Counted from the first letter of the stretch, positions 35,589 through 47,620 are shown. The stretch is 64,000 nt of DNA from Cephalopachus bancanus (GCA_027257055.1 JAPVLO010000232.1:5208001-5272000); one strand, 5' to 3'. A program made the numbers and translations. Notes: generated from the sequence alone by a model not told the origin.

Positions 35589-36980
35589 GCAAAGAGAGAT
35601 TAATATGGCCAACTGGAGGCAGCTAGAGTGTTTCTCCTCTGGAGCAAACCAAGATAGAATATCCTTGGCATCCAGAGAGGAGAGGGACCAGCCACATGCC
35701 CCACAGCTCATCAAAACAGTGATAATAGCCACATAGTGCAAAGAAGAGAAAAGCCAGTCAACCTGCACTGAAACTGGCCAGATTCTTAGCTGGATCATGG
35801 CAACAAGACAGGGATGTTCAGGGAGAATTGAGGAATTCTGTGCACCTAACATGGACTTGGAGGGTCCTCTGAGCCTCACAGGACTCCAGTCCTTCACAGG
35901 AGGCTGCCTTACCCATAGCCATGTCCTGCTAAATCCCACATTTGAGAGAGCCCTGAGCACTCCTGCCACCACATCCCAGGAACTCAACCTTTGCTGGTGG
36001 CTGCTTCTAGCCAGTGTTGGAGGGTATGGGCCCACAGTCAGACTCCGTGATGGCAGATGATTCCTGGCTGAGGCCGACTGCTGAGAGAACACCTGAGGCC
36101 GTGAGGCCAGCCGACTTTGACATTCCAAATGCAGACTGCCTGAAGCTGAGGCAGGGGAGCCTGGTGGCACTCATTGCCATAGCAACCTCTCACTCCCAAG
36201 GTCAACTCTCTGGTGCTGCCTTGGCACAACAGCATTACCCCAGTGACTGGGGACTCCCTCCCAATCCCCACTGGGTAGCCAAGAGTGCATACAAGTGGGA
36301 AGCTTGAGCCCTTTTATCCTGCAGACCCCTCAAAGGCTCAAAACAGAGAACTTGGTAAGTCTAGTTGGCTGGGTACTTTCTCGGAGCAACACAGGTCAGG
36401 CAGAAAACCCACAGCCACCATTACAACTGGCTGTCTCCCACAAGTGCCACCCCCTGGGCAGAGGCCAACAGGACAGCACATCACATCTGATATCATAACT
36501 CAGCTTTGGGAAAGGCTTTATCCCAGACCCCAGCTAACACTACTATTCAAGCCACCCCGGGCACTCAGGACGCCTTGAGCCTGTGGAAATACTCAGTACA
36601 GGATTGCCACAGTTGGCAATTGAGAAAGTCACCAGACAAAGGCTATATACAGCCAAGGGAACCCTACAAGGGCCTATGCCAGCCCCCTGCAACCTCAAGA
36701 AGAAGAAATAGTCTAAGTGAAAAGGAACCAGAAAAATAATTCTGGTAACATGAAAAAACAGAGTTCTTCAACATCCCCAAAAGACCACACTAACTCTTCA
36801 GCCATAGACTCTAACTAAAATGAAATCTTCGAAATTCCAGAGAGAGAATTCAAGAGGTTGATTATAAAATTGCTCAATGATATTCAGGAGAAAGCTAAAA
36901 ACCAACAGAGAGAAATTTTAAAAAACTTTTCAGGACATGAATGGATAATTATCCAAAGAGATAGATACTTTAAAAAAAAA
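35589..36980 (+). mobile_element. Nested 5'-half L1 (5' UTR plus ORF1 start, A-tract end)
   Basis: Starts near 'gagagattaatatggccaactggaggcagc' (L1 5' end). A GC-rich 5' UTR runs to ~36745, then an ORF1 start at 36750 with MKKQSSST and EFKRLIIKLLNDIQEKAKNQQ (one internal stop). Ends in A12 at 36972-36983, inside a naturally A-rich ORF1 stretch. Flanked by aaagaaaaa at 35580-35588 and 36981-36989. The long minus-strand open frame at 35571-36170 is 5'-UTR antisense with no coding support. Confidence 0.75.
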
Positions 36981-36989
36981 AAAGAAAAA

Positions 36990-37765
36990 CTATCTCTATT
37001 TGCAGAATACATGATCTTATATATGGAAAATCCTAAGACATATACACACACTGTTAGAGCTAATAAATGAGTTTTTCAGGGTTGCAAGATAAAATATTAA
37101 TAGGCAAAAATAAATTTTAATGGATGACGTATATGAATTACATGTCAGTATATCAGTTATAAAAATTAGTTGTGATCTGTACACTAGTAATGAATATTCT
37201 GAAAATGAAATTAAGAAAACAATTCTATTTACAATAGCCTTGAAAATAAAATACTTAGAAATAAATTTTAAAAAGAAGTGTGACTTGTATCTAAAATCTA
37301 CAAAACACAATTGAAATATATTAAATAAGCTCTAAATAAATTGTAAGATACCCCATGTTTATGTATCAGAAGACTTAATATTGTTATGATGACAGTACTC
37401 CTCAAATTGGCAGATTCAGTGCAATCCAAGATCTCAGCTACCTTTTATGCAGAAACTTACAGACTGAACCTTAAATTCATATGGAACTTCAGGGGACCAA
37501 AATAGCCAAAATAATTTTGAAAAAGAAGAAAAAAATTGGAGGACTTCTGATTTTAAAACTTACTATAGTCATCAAGATAATGTATGGACATAAGGGTAGG
37601 CATATAGATCAGTGAAATAGGATTGAGAATATAGAAATAATCCCCTATATTTAATGTCAACTTATTTTTCAACAAAAGTGCCAAGACAATTTGATGAGGA
37701 AAATACAGTCTTTTCAACAAGTAGTACTGGGACAACTGGATAACCACATGCAAGAGAATAAAGTT
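36990..37765 (+). mobile_element. Old L1 ORF2 (host, part 2)
   Basis: Resumes at 'tatctctatttgcagaatacatgatcttatatatgg' and runs through ORF2. Confidence 0.82.
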
Positions 37766-37778
37766 GGACCTGTTTCTT

Positions 37779-38068
37779 TCTTTTTTTTTTTTTTTTTTTT
37801 AGTTGGAGTCTCACTCTGTTGCCCAGACTGGAGTGCAGTGGCCACTCCCGGCCACCGCAGCCTCGACCTGCTGGGCTCCGGCGATCCTTCTGCCTCCGGC
37901 TTGATGCCAGAATTACAGGCATGCGCTACCACGCCCAGTTGATTTTTTGATTTATTGTAGAGATGAGGTCTTGCTGCCCAGGCGAGTCTCGAACCTGCGG
38001 GCTCAGGCAATCCACTCACCTCAGCCTCCCAAAGGCGCGGGATTACAGGCTGATCCACCGAGCCCGGC
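37779..38068 (-). mobile_element. Young dimeric Alu (lineage type)
   Basis: Antisense Alu with a long T-tract (37781-37800). Duplication ggacctgtttctt (37766-37778) and ggaccagtttctt (38069-38081). Inserted in old L1 ORF2. Confidence 0.93.
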
Positions 38069-38081
38069 GGACCAGTTTCTT

Positions 38082-38230
38082 ATCCTATACACTAAAAATA
38101 ATTCAAAATGAATCACAGACTCAAATGTAAGAACTAAAACTACTCTTAGAAGAAAACATAGACTTAGTCTCAACATGATTAAGACTTAAAAATCATTTCT
38201 GTTCTCACAACAATAAAAAGTTGAGCAAAC
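38082..38230 (+). mobile_element. Old L1 ORF2 (host, part 3)
   Basis: 'atcctatacactaaaaataattcaaaatgaatcacagac' continues the L1 interrupted by the Alu. Confidence 0.75.
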
Positions 38231-39590
38231 TAAAAATCAACAACTTTTTGGATCCATCAGAGAACTGAGGTTGTCAGATAAACTACCATGTGGAGTGACA
38301 TGAATTAAGAAAGTCACAACTGAGATTAGCTTACCTGAAGCAGAAGCTACTAGAGCCATAAGATGTTAGGAACACTTAAGCAGAATTTTAACAAATTGTT
38401 GGAGGCTGAGTGTGCACTAACTTGTGATTGAGAAACTCCTGGGGCCCATAGTCTTGCGGGAGTGTCACATTTTTGTGGATTTCACCTCCATGAAACCCAC
38501 CAGGTTCTTATAATAAAAGGTCAAGGAAGAACTTTTAGTGGCTCTGGCAGGGAAAAAGGAAGAGTAGACATTGTAAAATATGCCCAGGACATTCTCCTTA
38601 ACAAGGGCTTAGTCTCCAGAGTCTCAGCCCTAACAGGAGAAGAGCAACACATTAGAGACAAATGAAGCATTTATTCAGGAGTTGCAACCCAGATAGCAGT
38701 CAGAGACTGTACAACCCAAGAGAGACAAGAGGGCTTACCTTTATAAGAATGTATTCAGATTACATAAATTGTTTATCAGATTATTTCATGGGCTTATCAA
38801 ACAAAGTCTTTAATCATAAGTAGAATGGTGCATTTGCATCAGTTGGCAAGGGAAAGTTATACACAGAATGTCCTTAAAAAATTGGGATCAGTTTCCTTGT
38901 ATTGTTGACAACACAGATGTTAGCAAAGTAACTTGGTTTTCACAGTTCCTTTGTGGGCTTCAAAGATCATCAGCAGTTCAATATGGAGTGAGCAGCCCAA
39001 GATGGAGTCACTGATGTTAAGCCTGGATCATTGCTAAGCTCACAAGGGGAAGAGGCTTTACCAGAGCCTTATCTTATCTGGGTGAAGGATATTTTTCCAA
39101 CTCAGCCTCCTCTAGCCTTCCTATCTCACTGAAGGGTCAGAGGAAGAAAAGCTAAAAAGCAGTTGCTAAGGCCATGACCCAGGGACATAGGCCTATTAAA
39201 AGAATGAAATTTAATAGTAAGCTTATAGAATGCTTCCTATCCTCCATACCCTACCACCACACCAACATGGCTCCAGTATATTAACTGTGGTTTACAGCTG
39301 AAACACCTGCAAGAAATACATCTGATAAGTAGTTCTTAGGGAATCCTAGTGACAACTGGAGAGACAAAAGCAGTGACCTTAAAGGAATTCCAAGCTTCTG
39401 ATACCAGAGGCTACAGCAAACATTAAACACAGTCCAACTTCTTGTCAGATTAACATAAAACCCCACACTAAAGGCCTATTAACCACAGTTTCTGATACCC
39501 ACTGTTCTAGGTCCAACACAAAAAATTATAAGTCATTCTAAAAGACCAGAAAATACAAAACCCATATGATACCTTTGCTTTCAGTCCTCA
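38231..39590. other. Unassigned; LTR/ERV-like character possible
   Basis: 38660-39010 read on the minus strand contains an AATAAA near one end and LTR-like text ('gatggagtcactgatgttaag'). No paired LTR, PBS or open frame is visible, so this is only a suspicion. Confidence 0.25.
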
Positions 39591-40560
39591 AAAATAGAGT
39601 GGAAACAACACTATTTTTTGTGTCAAATGAATACAGCAGAGAGGATCACCTTTCATAGTCACAGTCACTATTTTTTTCCCTTGACTGCTGATGTTGGCAA
39701 CCATGACTTGCTGTTCACGATCATGAACCATCCAGTGGAGCATTACTCTGAGTAGTGGGGCTTCAGTGCAATGTAAATGTGTTGCAGTCTGGAGTGTTAG
39801 CAATTCACCTTTGACTTTACCAGTGAACTAACTGTTGTGCTTTGTATCAAGATAGTGCTAGTTTAATTTTGGTGTTGTAAATATTGGAACCATGTTTTCT
39901 AAGCATTCAGATAGTGAAGAGAGAAAGAGAACAATACCAATGCCAGCATGACCCAGACATCACCAAAAAGGAGAAGGAGGAGGAGGAGGAGGAGGAGGAG
40001 GAGGAGCAGGAGGAGGAAGGAGGAGAGGGAAGAGGGAGGAGGAGGAAGGAAAACAAGTTAAACTGTCAGATGGAAGGACATATACAAGTAGGTGAGGAGA
40101 TGAATAGCCAAAGCAGAACATGCAGCACGACATGCGGAAAATAATTTGGGATTGGGCATCATAAAGGAAAGTGCACATGGAGACTGAATCCCAGGAGTCC
40201 AGGATGAGACAAGCAGGTGCTTCCACATCAACTGAAAGTTTTTTCACCATCCCAAAAGACATCTATGCTCAGTCAAAAATAATAGTTGGTGAATTTGTTT
40301 GGACATACCACACAAATGAACAATTATCACATCATTAATTCCCTTGATTGCTTGATGAAACAGAATAAAATTATATTCCTGATTCAGAGGTTGCCACTAA
40401 AATATCCTGTGGGCCAAGAAAAGGGAAGTTTTTTATTAATAGATGTGTTGACCTCTTATAGTGTAGAACTCATTTTGTCAGATGTTACCAATAACAATAT
40501 TTTCTACAGTATATTAAGTGATACACTTCATCATGGCTACATAAAACTTCCTGGCTCTTA
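39591..40560 (+). pseudogene. Possible DNA-transposon (hAT or pogo-like) relic
   Basis: A Met codon at 39892 starts MFSKHSDSEERKRT, similar in style to transposase N-termini. After a purine microsatellite, codons at about 40285-40345 read EFVWTYHTNEQ and then, after a frameshift, SLDCL, reminiscent of hAT-type YHT...SLDC blocks. Many stops. Family assignment is tentative. Confidence 0.35.
39970..40050 (+). repeat. (GGA)n purine-rich microsatellite
   Basis: Imperfect GGA/GAA repeat of about 80 bp. It creates artificial poly-Glu and poly-Pro frames on opposite strands. Confidence 0.95.
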
Positions 40561-40588
40561 GGTACTTTGATTTGAAAAATTGAGTTTC

Positions 40589-40880
40589 GCTGGGCTCGGT
40601 GGCTCAGCCTGTAATCCCACGCCTTTGGGAGACTGAGGTGAGTGGATTGCCTGAGCCCGCGGGTTCAAGACCCGCCTGGGCAACTTGGCGAGACCTCATC
40701 TCTACAATAAATTTAAAAATCAGCCAGGCATGGTAGCGCGTGCCTGTAATTCCAGCTACTAGGAAGGCTGAGGTGGAAGGATCACCGGAGCCCAGCAGGT
40801 CAAGGCTATGGTGGCCGGGAGCGGCCACTGCACTCCAGTCTGGGCGACAGAGTGAGCCTCCAACTCAAAAAAAAAAAAAA
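40589..40880 (+). mobile_element. Young dimeric Alu (lineage type)
   Basis: 'gctgggctcggtggctcagcctg' to the A-tract at 40865-40883. Duplication like aaaattgagtttc (40576-40588) and aaatttgagtttc (40881-40893). Confidence 0.93.
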
Positions 40881-41044
40881 AAATTTGAGTTTCAAATAAT
40901 CTTGATTTAAATGAATATTTTAATGAAACCAAAGAAAACATAAAACCAATATTTTATCTAAATACAAACTAGACTTTGCTCATCAATCTGCATAGGTGGC
41001 AGTGAAAATATAAATTTTGGCAAGACTCATTCAGTCTATGAACT

Positions 41045-41362
41045 TCTTTTTTTTTTTTTTTTATAATCAGTATTTTTTATTATCGTTTTGTAGGGTACAG
41101 TTAAGGGTTAGGTGTACAATTACGTTTCATTCAGGCACCCTATTGATAAGAGGTGTTTTCCCAGTCCCAGATAGATATTAGCTACTGTTAATCCCATCCC
41201 CCCCCATAATTTCCCAGTACCATCAGTCATTTTCTTATAGTATTACATTGGATGTTCAAGGTCCATTATATGAGTGAAAACATGTGATATTCTGATCTTT
41301 GTTTCTGTGAGAGGTCACTCAGTATTATAGACTCTAGTTCCATCCAGGTAGCTGCGAAATTC
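41045..41362 (-). mobile_element. 5'-truncated L1, 3' UTR
   Basis: T-tract then 'tagggtacagttaagggttaggtgtacaat' and 'tcactcagtattatagactctagttcc'. Lineage-type 3' end only. Confidence 0.85.
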
Positions 41363-41711
41363 ACTTCTTACCAAAGAAAATGAAAAGATCTTACCTGCTA
41401 AATGCCTGCCACACCTTGTACAACAAAGGGTGTGGTTTGCTAATTTGTACACTGAAGCTTTCATAATTAATGTTTTGTCCACTTTTTAATTTCCTCAAAA
41501 CATGCAGAAACACTTATTGAGATTTTTTATTTTAAAGAAATGGAAGGCAATACTTTAGACCTACAAGATGACTACTATTGTTGCTGGTCATAGGAAAGAT
41601 GTCAAAGTATTAGTCCATCATTAAGTCACATTTTCAACATGTAGGACAAGAGGAATGTCCTTCTCTAATTTGGAAATACTTTGAGGATAAGAATGGAGGA
41701 AAGAACTATAG
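41363..41711. other. Unassigned intron sequence
   Basis: Nothing recognised. Confidence 0.35.
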
Positions 41712-41724
41712 TAAAACATAATTT

Positions 41725-42186
41725 TTTAACTTAAAATTTTTTTATTTTAAAATTGTGGGGTACATTTCAGGGTTAGGTATACAAATATTCACTGCGCAGG
41801 AACCCCTTTTGATGAGGTGTGCCCCCCTTCCCCAGACAGATTCCCACTACTGTCAATCCCACCTCCCCCCCTCGCCCCACAGTTTCCCGCTACAGTTGAT
41901 CCTTTTCTTATAGTATTGCATTAGTTGTTCAAGGTCCACTTATGAGTGAGAACATGTGATCCTCAGTTCTTTGTTTCTGTGAAGGATCACTGAGTAATAT
42001 AGACTCCAATTCCATCCAGGTTGCTGCGAAGTTAATGATTTTGTTCTTCTTTATGGCTGCATAATATTCATCGTGTATATGTGCCACATTTTTTTTATCC
42101 AGTCCTCTTTTGATGGGCAGCTCAGTTGCTTCCATGTTCTTGCTATTGTGAACAATGCTGTGATAAACATACATGTGCAGGTATCT
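41725..42186 (-). mobile_element. L1 3' segment of a twin-primed insertion
   Basis: Antisense 3' UTR and ORF2 end, stopping at 'tgcaggtatctt'. The adjacent ORF2 sequence continues in inverted orientation from 42187. Confidence 0.9.
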
Positions 42187-42221
42187 TAGACAGCCCACAG
42201 TCTGGGGAAAAATATTTGCCA

Positions 42222-42500
42222 GCCGGGCTCGGTGGCTCAGCCTGTAATCCCACGCCTTTGGGAGGCTGAGGTAAGTGAATTGCCTGAGCCCATGGGTTTG
42301 AGACCCGCCTGGGCAGGCCAGACCTCATCTCTACAATAAATTTAAAAAAAAAAAAATTAGCTGGGTGTGGTAGCGTGCACCTGTAATTCCAGCTACTTGG
42401 AAGGCTGAGGCGGAAGGATCACCGGAGCCCAGCAGGACAAGGCTGCCATGGCCGGGAGCGGCCACTGCACTCCAGTCTGGGCGACAGTGAGACTCCAACT

Positions 42501-42534
<34 letters not shown>
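42222..42534 (+). mobile_element. Young dimeric Alu (lineage type) with long A-tail
   Basis: Full Alu followed by ~35 A and an AT microsatellite. Duplication atatttgcca at 42212-42221 and 42555-42564. Inserted in the inverted L1 segment. Confidence 0.95.

Positions 42535-42557
<23 letters not shown>
42535..42557. repeat. (AT)n microsatellite at Alu tail
   Basis: AT dinucleotide run grown from the Alu tail/target junction. Confidence 0.9.
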
Positions 42558-43015
42558 TTTGCCAACTCCGTGTCAGACAAAGGCCTAACATCTAGGATCT
42601 ACAAGGAACTCAAATGTGCAGAAAAGAAAAAAAAAACAGCCCCATTACAAAGTGGGCAAAAGATATGAATAGATACTTCTCAAAAGAAGATATATGAGCA
42701 ACCAACAGATATATGAAAAAATGTTCAGCCTCACTAGTCACCAAGGAGATGCAAACTAAAGCTACACTGAGATACCACCTAGCTCCAGTCAGAATGGCCA
42801 TCATCAATAAATCAAAAAACAACAGATGCTGGAGAGGATGTGGCAAAAAGGGAACACTTCTACACTGTTGGTGGGAGTGCAAACTAGTACAGCTTCTGTG
42901 GAAATCAGTGTGGTGATTCCTAAAAGTTCTAAAAATCAACCTTCCATATGACTGCGCAATCCCCCTACTGGGAATATACCCAGAAGAACTCAAATCGCTC
43001 TATAAAATATAATTT

Positions 43016-43540
43016 ATATGCTATTACTCCAGAGCTGTTCATGAATCTTTGAAGAGGCCACAAGAAGCCAAGAGAAGAATGAACTGACTACATCTGAGTT
43101 GTTTGATATTATAAATAGGTTGTATCAAAAACTCATATGATGGAAAAAAAGACATTTGGGGAAAATAAGACTGATTCAGAACTCAAAAGTATGTCACCAG
43201 GAAGGACCACACACATTCAACAGCACTAAAACTGTAGTTTATTTGGAACCCACATTAAAGTTAAGTTCAAATTACTTGGTGTTTTAAAAACATTTTCCCT
43301 GAGACAGAGAAGTTTAACCTATAATGACATTCAATTTGCTTAGAGCATCTGAAAAGCAGGAGATTTTAGATATGGAAACCCTACAAGGTGAATTTATAGA
43401 TGCAAAGGGCCCAAATGACAAACATTCTATCAAATGGTATCTAAGTCTGTAGATACCAAATGGATTGGACATTTTTGAAAACTGTAAACTAATTTCTACA
43501 AGTCTAAGTTCTTGCTGCTGCTAATAAGTAAAGTTTGAAG
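43016..43540. other. Unassigned intron sequence
   Basis: No gene or named repeat. Confidence 0.35.
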
Positions 43541-43643
43541 TATAGGCATCCCTTTGTATCCATGGGGATTTGATTCTAGGGCCCCCCCCCACCAATACCA
43601 AAATCTGTGGATGCTCCAGTCCCTGATATAAATGGTGTAGTAT

Positions 43644-43697
<54 letters not shown>

Positions 43698-43912
43698 CCT
43701 CCCATATACTTTAAAACATCTCTAGATTACTTGTGATAACTGATACCATCTAAATGGTATATAAATAGTTGTTATAATGTATTGTTTAGGGAATGACAAG
43801 GACAAAAGTCTGTACTTATTTTTACAGACACATTTTTTTAACCAAATATTTTTCATCCATAGTTGGTTGACTCCATGGATGAAGAATCCACAGATACAGA
43901 GGGCTGACTGTA
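43541..43912 (+). mobile_element. MER2/Tigger-like non-autonomous DNA transposon
   Basis: Ends TATAGGCATCCCTTTGTATC and (reversed) TACAGTCAGCCCTCTGTATC form diverged inverted repeats with TA at both sides. The interior 'ccaaaatctgtggatgctccagtccctgatataaatgg' is typical of MER2. Contains a TG microsatellite. Confidence 0.85.
43644..43692. repeat. (TG)n microsatellite
   Basis: TG repeat with one interruption, inside the MER2-like element. Confidence 0.95.
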
Positions 43913-44536
43913 TTCCATGCTCAAAACATTTTTGTTGACAGACTATCTAACTCGATGTTGTTGTTTTGGACTGACTCCAAGATCAGTGTGATGTGAACTT
44001 GCAAGTCAAAGGGAATTTGACATTTAAGTGTGTTCTCTTTTACCACTGCATAAAAGAAAGCAATCCTAAAGGCTGTAGGTGGTTCAGAGAAGTATTAGGA
44101 AGAGGAAACAGAAAGAGCAAAACTACCCTACCTTATCACGAAATACAAAGAAACATGTCATTATTAATTTTTATTAAATATAGATAATTTCAAACACTTT
44201 AAATTTTTTGTTAAAATAATCCATGTGTATATAATTATCCATTACATATTATACTATTTTTTCTTGGTCTGGCATGTGTGTGTCCTGGGTTGACTCTCTA
44301 AAAAAGTCCTTCATAGAGCCTAATATATATAAATTCAGTTCTGAATTGTTTGAAAATTAGATACTTCTGTTTGCTGTTCTCTGAAAAGAGTTTAATCAAA
44401 AGACTTCTAGAGGAAATATGTACTCATATATTTTATAACTCTGAATTAGACAATGGTAGTTTAGTTGAAGATAAGCTCAATTAAGCTAGCTGTTAAACAT
44501 GGATGAAGTAATCATCAAGAAAGTAAAAAATAAAGA
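43913..44536. other. Unassigned intron sequence
   Basis: AT-rich, nothing recognised. The open frame at 43993-44187 lacks support. Confidence 0.35.
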
Positions 44537-44539
44537 TTT

Positions 44540-44855
44540 GTCGACTCAGTGCGGTAACTGATGCCTATAATTCCAACACTTTGGGAGACCAAGGTGAGAG
44601 GATTGCCTGATCCCACAGGTTCAAGACCTGAGAAACTTGGTGAGACCTGGGAAACTTGGTGAGACCTCATCTCTACAAAAAAATCAAGAAAAATTAGCCG
44701 GGCATAGTGGTACATGCCTGTAGTTCCAGCTACTTGGAAGGCTGAAGTGGAAGGATCATCTGAGCCCAACAGGTCTAGGCTGCGGTAGCTGTGAGCATGC
44801 CTCTGCACTGAAGCCTGGGGGACAGAGTGAGACTCTGACTCAAAAACAAAAATAA
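44540..44855 (+). mobile_element. Diverged dimeric Alu
   Basis: Sense Alu with an internal tandem duplication of ~20 bp ('gagaaacttggtgagacctg' then 'gggaaacttggtgagacctc', 44630-44668). Confidence 0.9.
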
Positions 44856-45407
44856 AAAGTTTTGTTGATCTTAAAATCTAACTGCAGATATTTTATGGTA
44901 TATTCTCCTTTCTAGTGAAAATACCTGAACGAGCACCTTGTTGGCTTCTAAAAAAATATTTAAGGTAGGAGAACTATACTTGTTTTTTCCCACCTGACTA
45001 CTTCACTCCTTTCCTCTGTCTTATAAGATTTTGATTTTGAATTAAAGCAATAGGTAAAAGTGACTTTTTGATAACCATTGCTAATTGGATGTCTCCTATT
45101 CTACATAGTATCTGTGACTAAGTCAGTTTTATACATAGAAGTGCCTGTAGAGGAGTTTGAAAGATTCTGAGATTTCAATATGCCCAAACTATCTCAATGG
45201 ATACTATAAAATCTATAGTTAGATATGTATTTTTATGTGTCTATCAATGCATTGCCTGAGTTTCCCTTTTTAAAAAGAAATGCTTCTGGCATAAGATCAT
45301 TATTTAGCACCTTAGAGTGAATGACAATCAGATATTTGACTATCAGTTTTAGCAACTGGAGCATTGGTCCTACAAGGATAAAATTAGTACTTAAAACCAG
45401 AAAAAGG
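44856..45407. other. Unassigned intron sequence
   Basis: Nothing recognised. Confidence 0.35.
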
Positions 45408-45722
45408 GCCAGGCGTGGTGGCTCACACCTGTAACCCCAGTACTTTGGGAAGCAGAGGTGAGAGGATTGATTACCTGAGCCCAGGGGTTCGAGACCAGTC
45501 TGGGCAATTGGCAAGACCTCATCTCTACAATGAAAAAAAAATTAGCCAGGTGTGGTGGCACACACCTGTGACTCCAACTACTAGGAAAGCTGAGGCAGAA
45601 GGATCTCTGAACCCAGCAGGTCAAGGCTGTGGTGGCCATGAGTGTACCACTGCACTCCAGCATGAGCGACAAAGTGAGACTCCGAAGCAAAAAAAAAGAA
45701 AAAAGAAAAAAAGAAAAAGAAT
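45408..45722 (+). mobile_element. Dimeric Alu
   Basis: 'ggccaggcgtggtggctcacacctg' to 'gactccgaagcaaaaaaaaag'. Older type. Confidence 0.92.
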
Positions 45723-46189
45723 ATAAAGAGAAGACATAGACAAACTTTGTAGTTTTGTCTAAGCCAGTAGTTATTATATCTCTATCACCCTTAGCAAGCT
45801 TCCCTGCTCTTAGGAATAATTATATGATAATGATACGAACAACTGTCTGAATAGAGGAATAAGGAACCACAGATAAGTATTTGAGAACTGAAAAAATTTG
45901 CATAATAGAGAAAGTAGGATATATCTTTTTTCCTTCCTTGGCTCCTCTTTTAAGAAATTTATTTCTGTTAAATAAAATGAGTTTTAATGAAAGATGTAGA
46001 CTCCCTTGCTGCAGAAACCTAGAAAATTAGGTACAAGATCAACATATCTTTGCATCTTTAGGCATGTCTGTACTTGGATCTAGAATTGACTACTTTAAAC
46101 CAAGACTTAATTTACAAAAATATACTATGTTTATCATTTCCTATGGAAAGAAATAAAATGATGTACCAAGTCAAAAGAAGGTAATAGAA
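45723..46189. other. Unassigned intron sequence
   Basis: Nothing recognised. Confidence 0.35.
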
Positions 46190-46345
46190 AAAGTACTGGG
46201 TTAGAAGATGTGAATTATAGCCCTGCCTCGGATTGGCTATGTGATCCTGAGCAAATAGCTTAACCGCTGATTACCCTACGTAAAACAGGGATAACATTGT
46301 CCCAAGACTGATAAAAGCCCCAAGCAATTTAACATATAAAAGGAC
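46190..46345 (+). repeat. MIR-like ancient SINE
   Basis: 'gggttagaagatgtgaattatagccctgcc..ggctatgtgatcctgagcaaatagcttaacc' matches the MIR core order. Confidence 0.65.
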
Positions 46346-46643
46346 TTTGGAGTGTAATCTGCAAATATAACACAGCATTACATTACTCTTGCATGGGTAA
46401 TTCACTGTTGACGCTGAAATCAGAGTGCCCAATTTTTTTCAGCTCCCAAAGTAAGATTCAGAGTCAAAGCAAAGACCAACAAGGACATTTTTTAGAAACC
46501 AGTGAGAGGCCAATCCAGGAAAAAAATCAGCTCAAGGGAACTGATTTGTATGGAAACTGTTTCAAAGTGACATCCTTGAAGTGTCCTGTGAGTAAAAAAA
46601 TTTCCACCTGGACTAAGAAGACAGGGACACCAACAGAAGGTTG

Positions 46644-46648
<5 letters not shown>
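46346..46648. other. Unassigned intron sequence with an open frame
   Basis: The frame 46393-46698 is open but ends in the ATT repeat and has no splice or family support. Confidence 0.3.
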
Positions 46649-46695
<47 letters not shown>

Positions 46696-46696
46696 T
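46649..46696. repeat. (ATT)n microsatellite
   Basis: About 15 perfect ATT units. Confidence 0.97.
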
Positions 46697-47332
46697 AGAA
46701 CTTTAATAAACAACTATTGTTTTTCACCTCATCATCATTAATAATTCATATGAAACTTGGACTATGGGACCTGCTTTTGCAAACACAGGAGACTGATAAC
46801 CATTTTAGTCCTCTTTTTGAAAAATACGTGCTTTATTTAATCTCTATATAAGTTGAATATAGAACATAATTATTTCAGTTTAATATAGCCTTGAAAAAAT
46901 TGTCTGTTATTGAAGTTCCTTGTCCTTACCACGACCTTCCTAGAAAATAAAAAGACATGCCACCAGCATATTCTGGTTAACTTCTTCGTCCTAGACATGG
47001 GGTCTTCAGTCGAAAATAATGTTTTACTTCATCACTCTCCAGAGTGGCCCCAAGCTAATTGAAGGCTACTGTTGTTCATGGTTTTTGTCTTTGGATGTGT
47101 CCATGCTAAAGTACCCTTAGAGAAGGCCAGAGAAGATTGACTGAACCCTGATTCCATCATGGTAATTCATGTTCGTTTAAATTGTAGTAAGTAAAGCTAA
47201 CTAAGTTAAAGCCAAAGTGAGTAAACTAAAGTTAAGGTCAAGTTCACCTGCTCTAAACCTGTGATTACTTAAATTTTACTTGCTGACCTTCAGTGGATCA
47301 TGAAAGTTCTTCATTAGATCGTGAAAATTATG
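46697..47332. other. Unassigned intron sequence
   Basis: 47180-47260 has a short purine-rich stretch repeating 'taaagctaa/taaagccaaagt/taaagttaagg'. No gene. Confidence 0.35.
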
Positions 47333-47620
47333 GCTGGCTGGGTGGCTCAGCCTGTAATCCCAGCACTTTGGGAGGCCAAGACAAGTGAATTGCCTGAGCC
47401 CGCGGGTTCGAGACCAGCCTGAGCAACTTGGCAAGACCGCGTCTCTACAATAAATAAAAAATTAGCCAGGCATGGAAGCACATACTGTAGTTCTGGCACT
47501 TGGAAGGCTGAGGCGGAAGGATCACTGGAGCCCAGCAGGTCAATGCCGGGGTGGCGTGAGTGTGCCACTGCACTTCAGCCTGGGCGACAGAGTGAGGCAC
47601 CAACTCAAAAAAAAAAAGAA
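47333..47620 (+). mobile_element. Dimeric Alu (lineage type)
   Basis: 'ggctgggtggctcagcctgtaatcccagc' to 'gcaccaactcaaaaaaaaaaag'. Confidence 0.92.

Larger units (their letters stand above)
42187..43002 (+). mobile_element. Inverted L1 5' segment of a twin-primed insertion
   Basis: Sense ORF2 from 'agacagcccacagtctggggaaaaa' to 'aactcaaatcgctctataaaa', which in other copies directly precedes 'agatacctgcac', the start of the 41725-42186 segment. Outer duplication taaaacataattt (41712-41724) and taaaatataattt (43003-43015). Translated 42713-42916 includes [20 protein letters not shown]. Confidence 0.92.

Noticed and set aside
35571..36170. 199-codon open frame on the minus strand, the longest in the window
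   Set aside because: Lies antisense to an L1 5' UTR, has no splice or promoter context, and its composition follows the GC-rich repeat.
39884..40144. Poly-Glu open frame (+) and poly-Pro frame (-)
   Set aside because: Both are produced by the GGA microsatellite.
46393..46698. 101-codon frame ending in poly-Ile
   Set aside because: The tail is the ATT repeat and the rest has no exon borders or homology.
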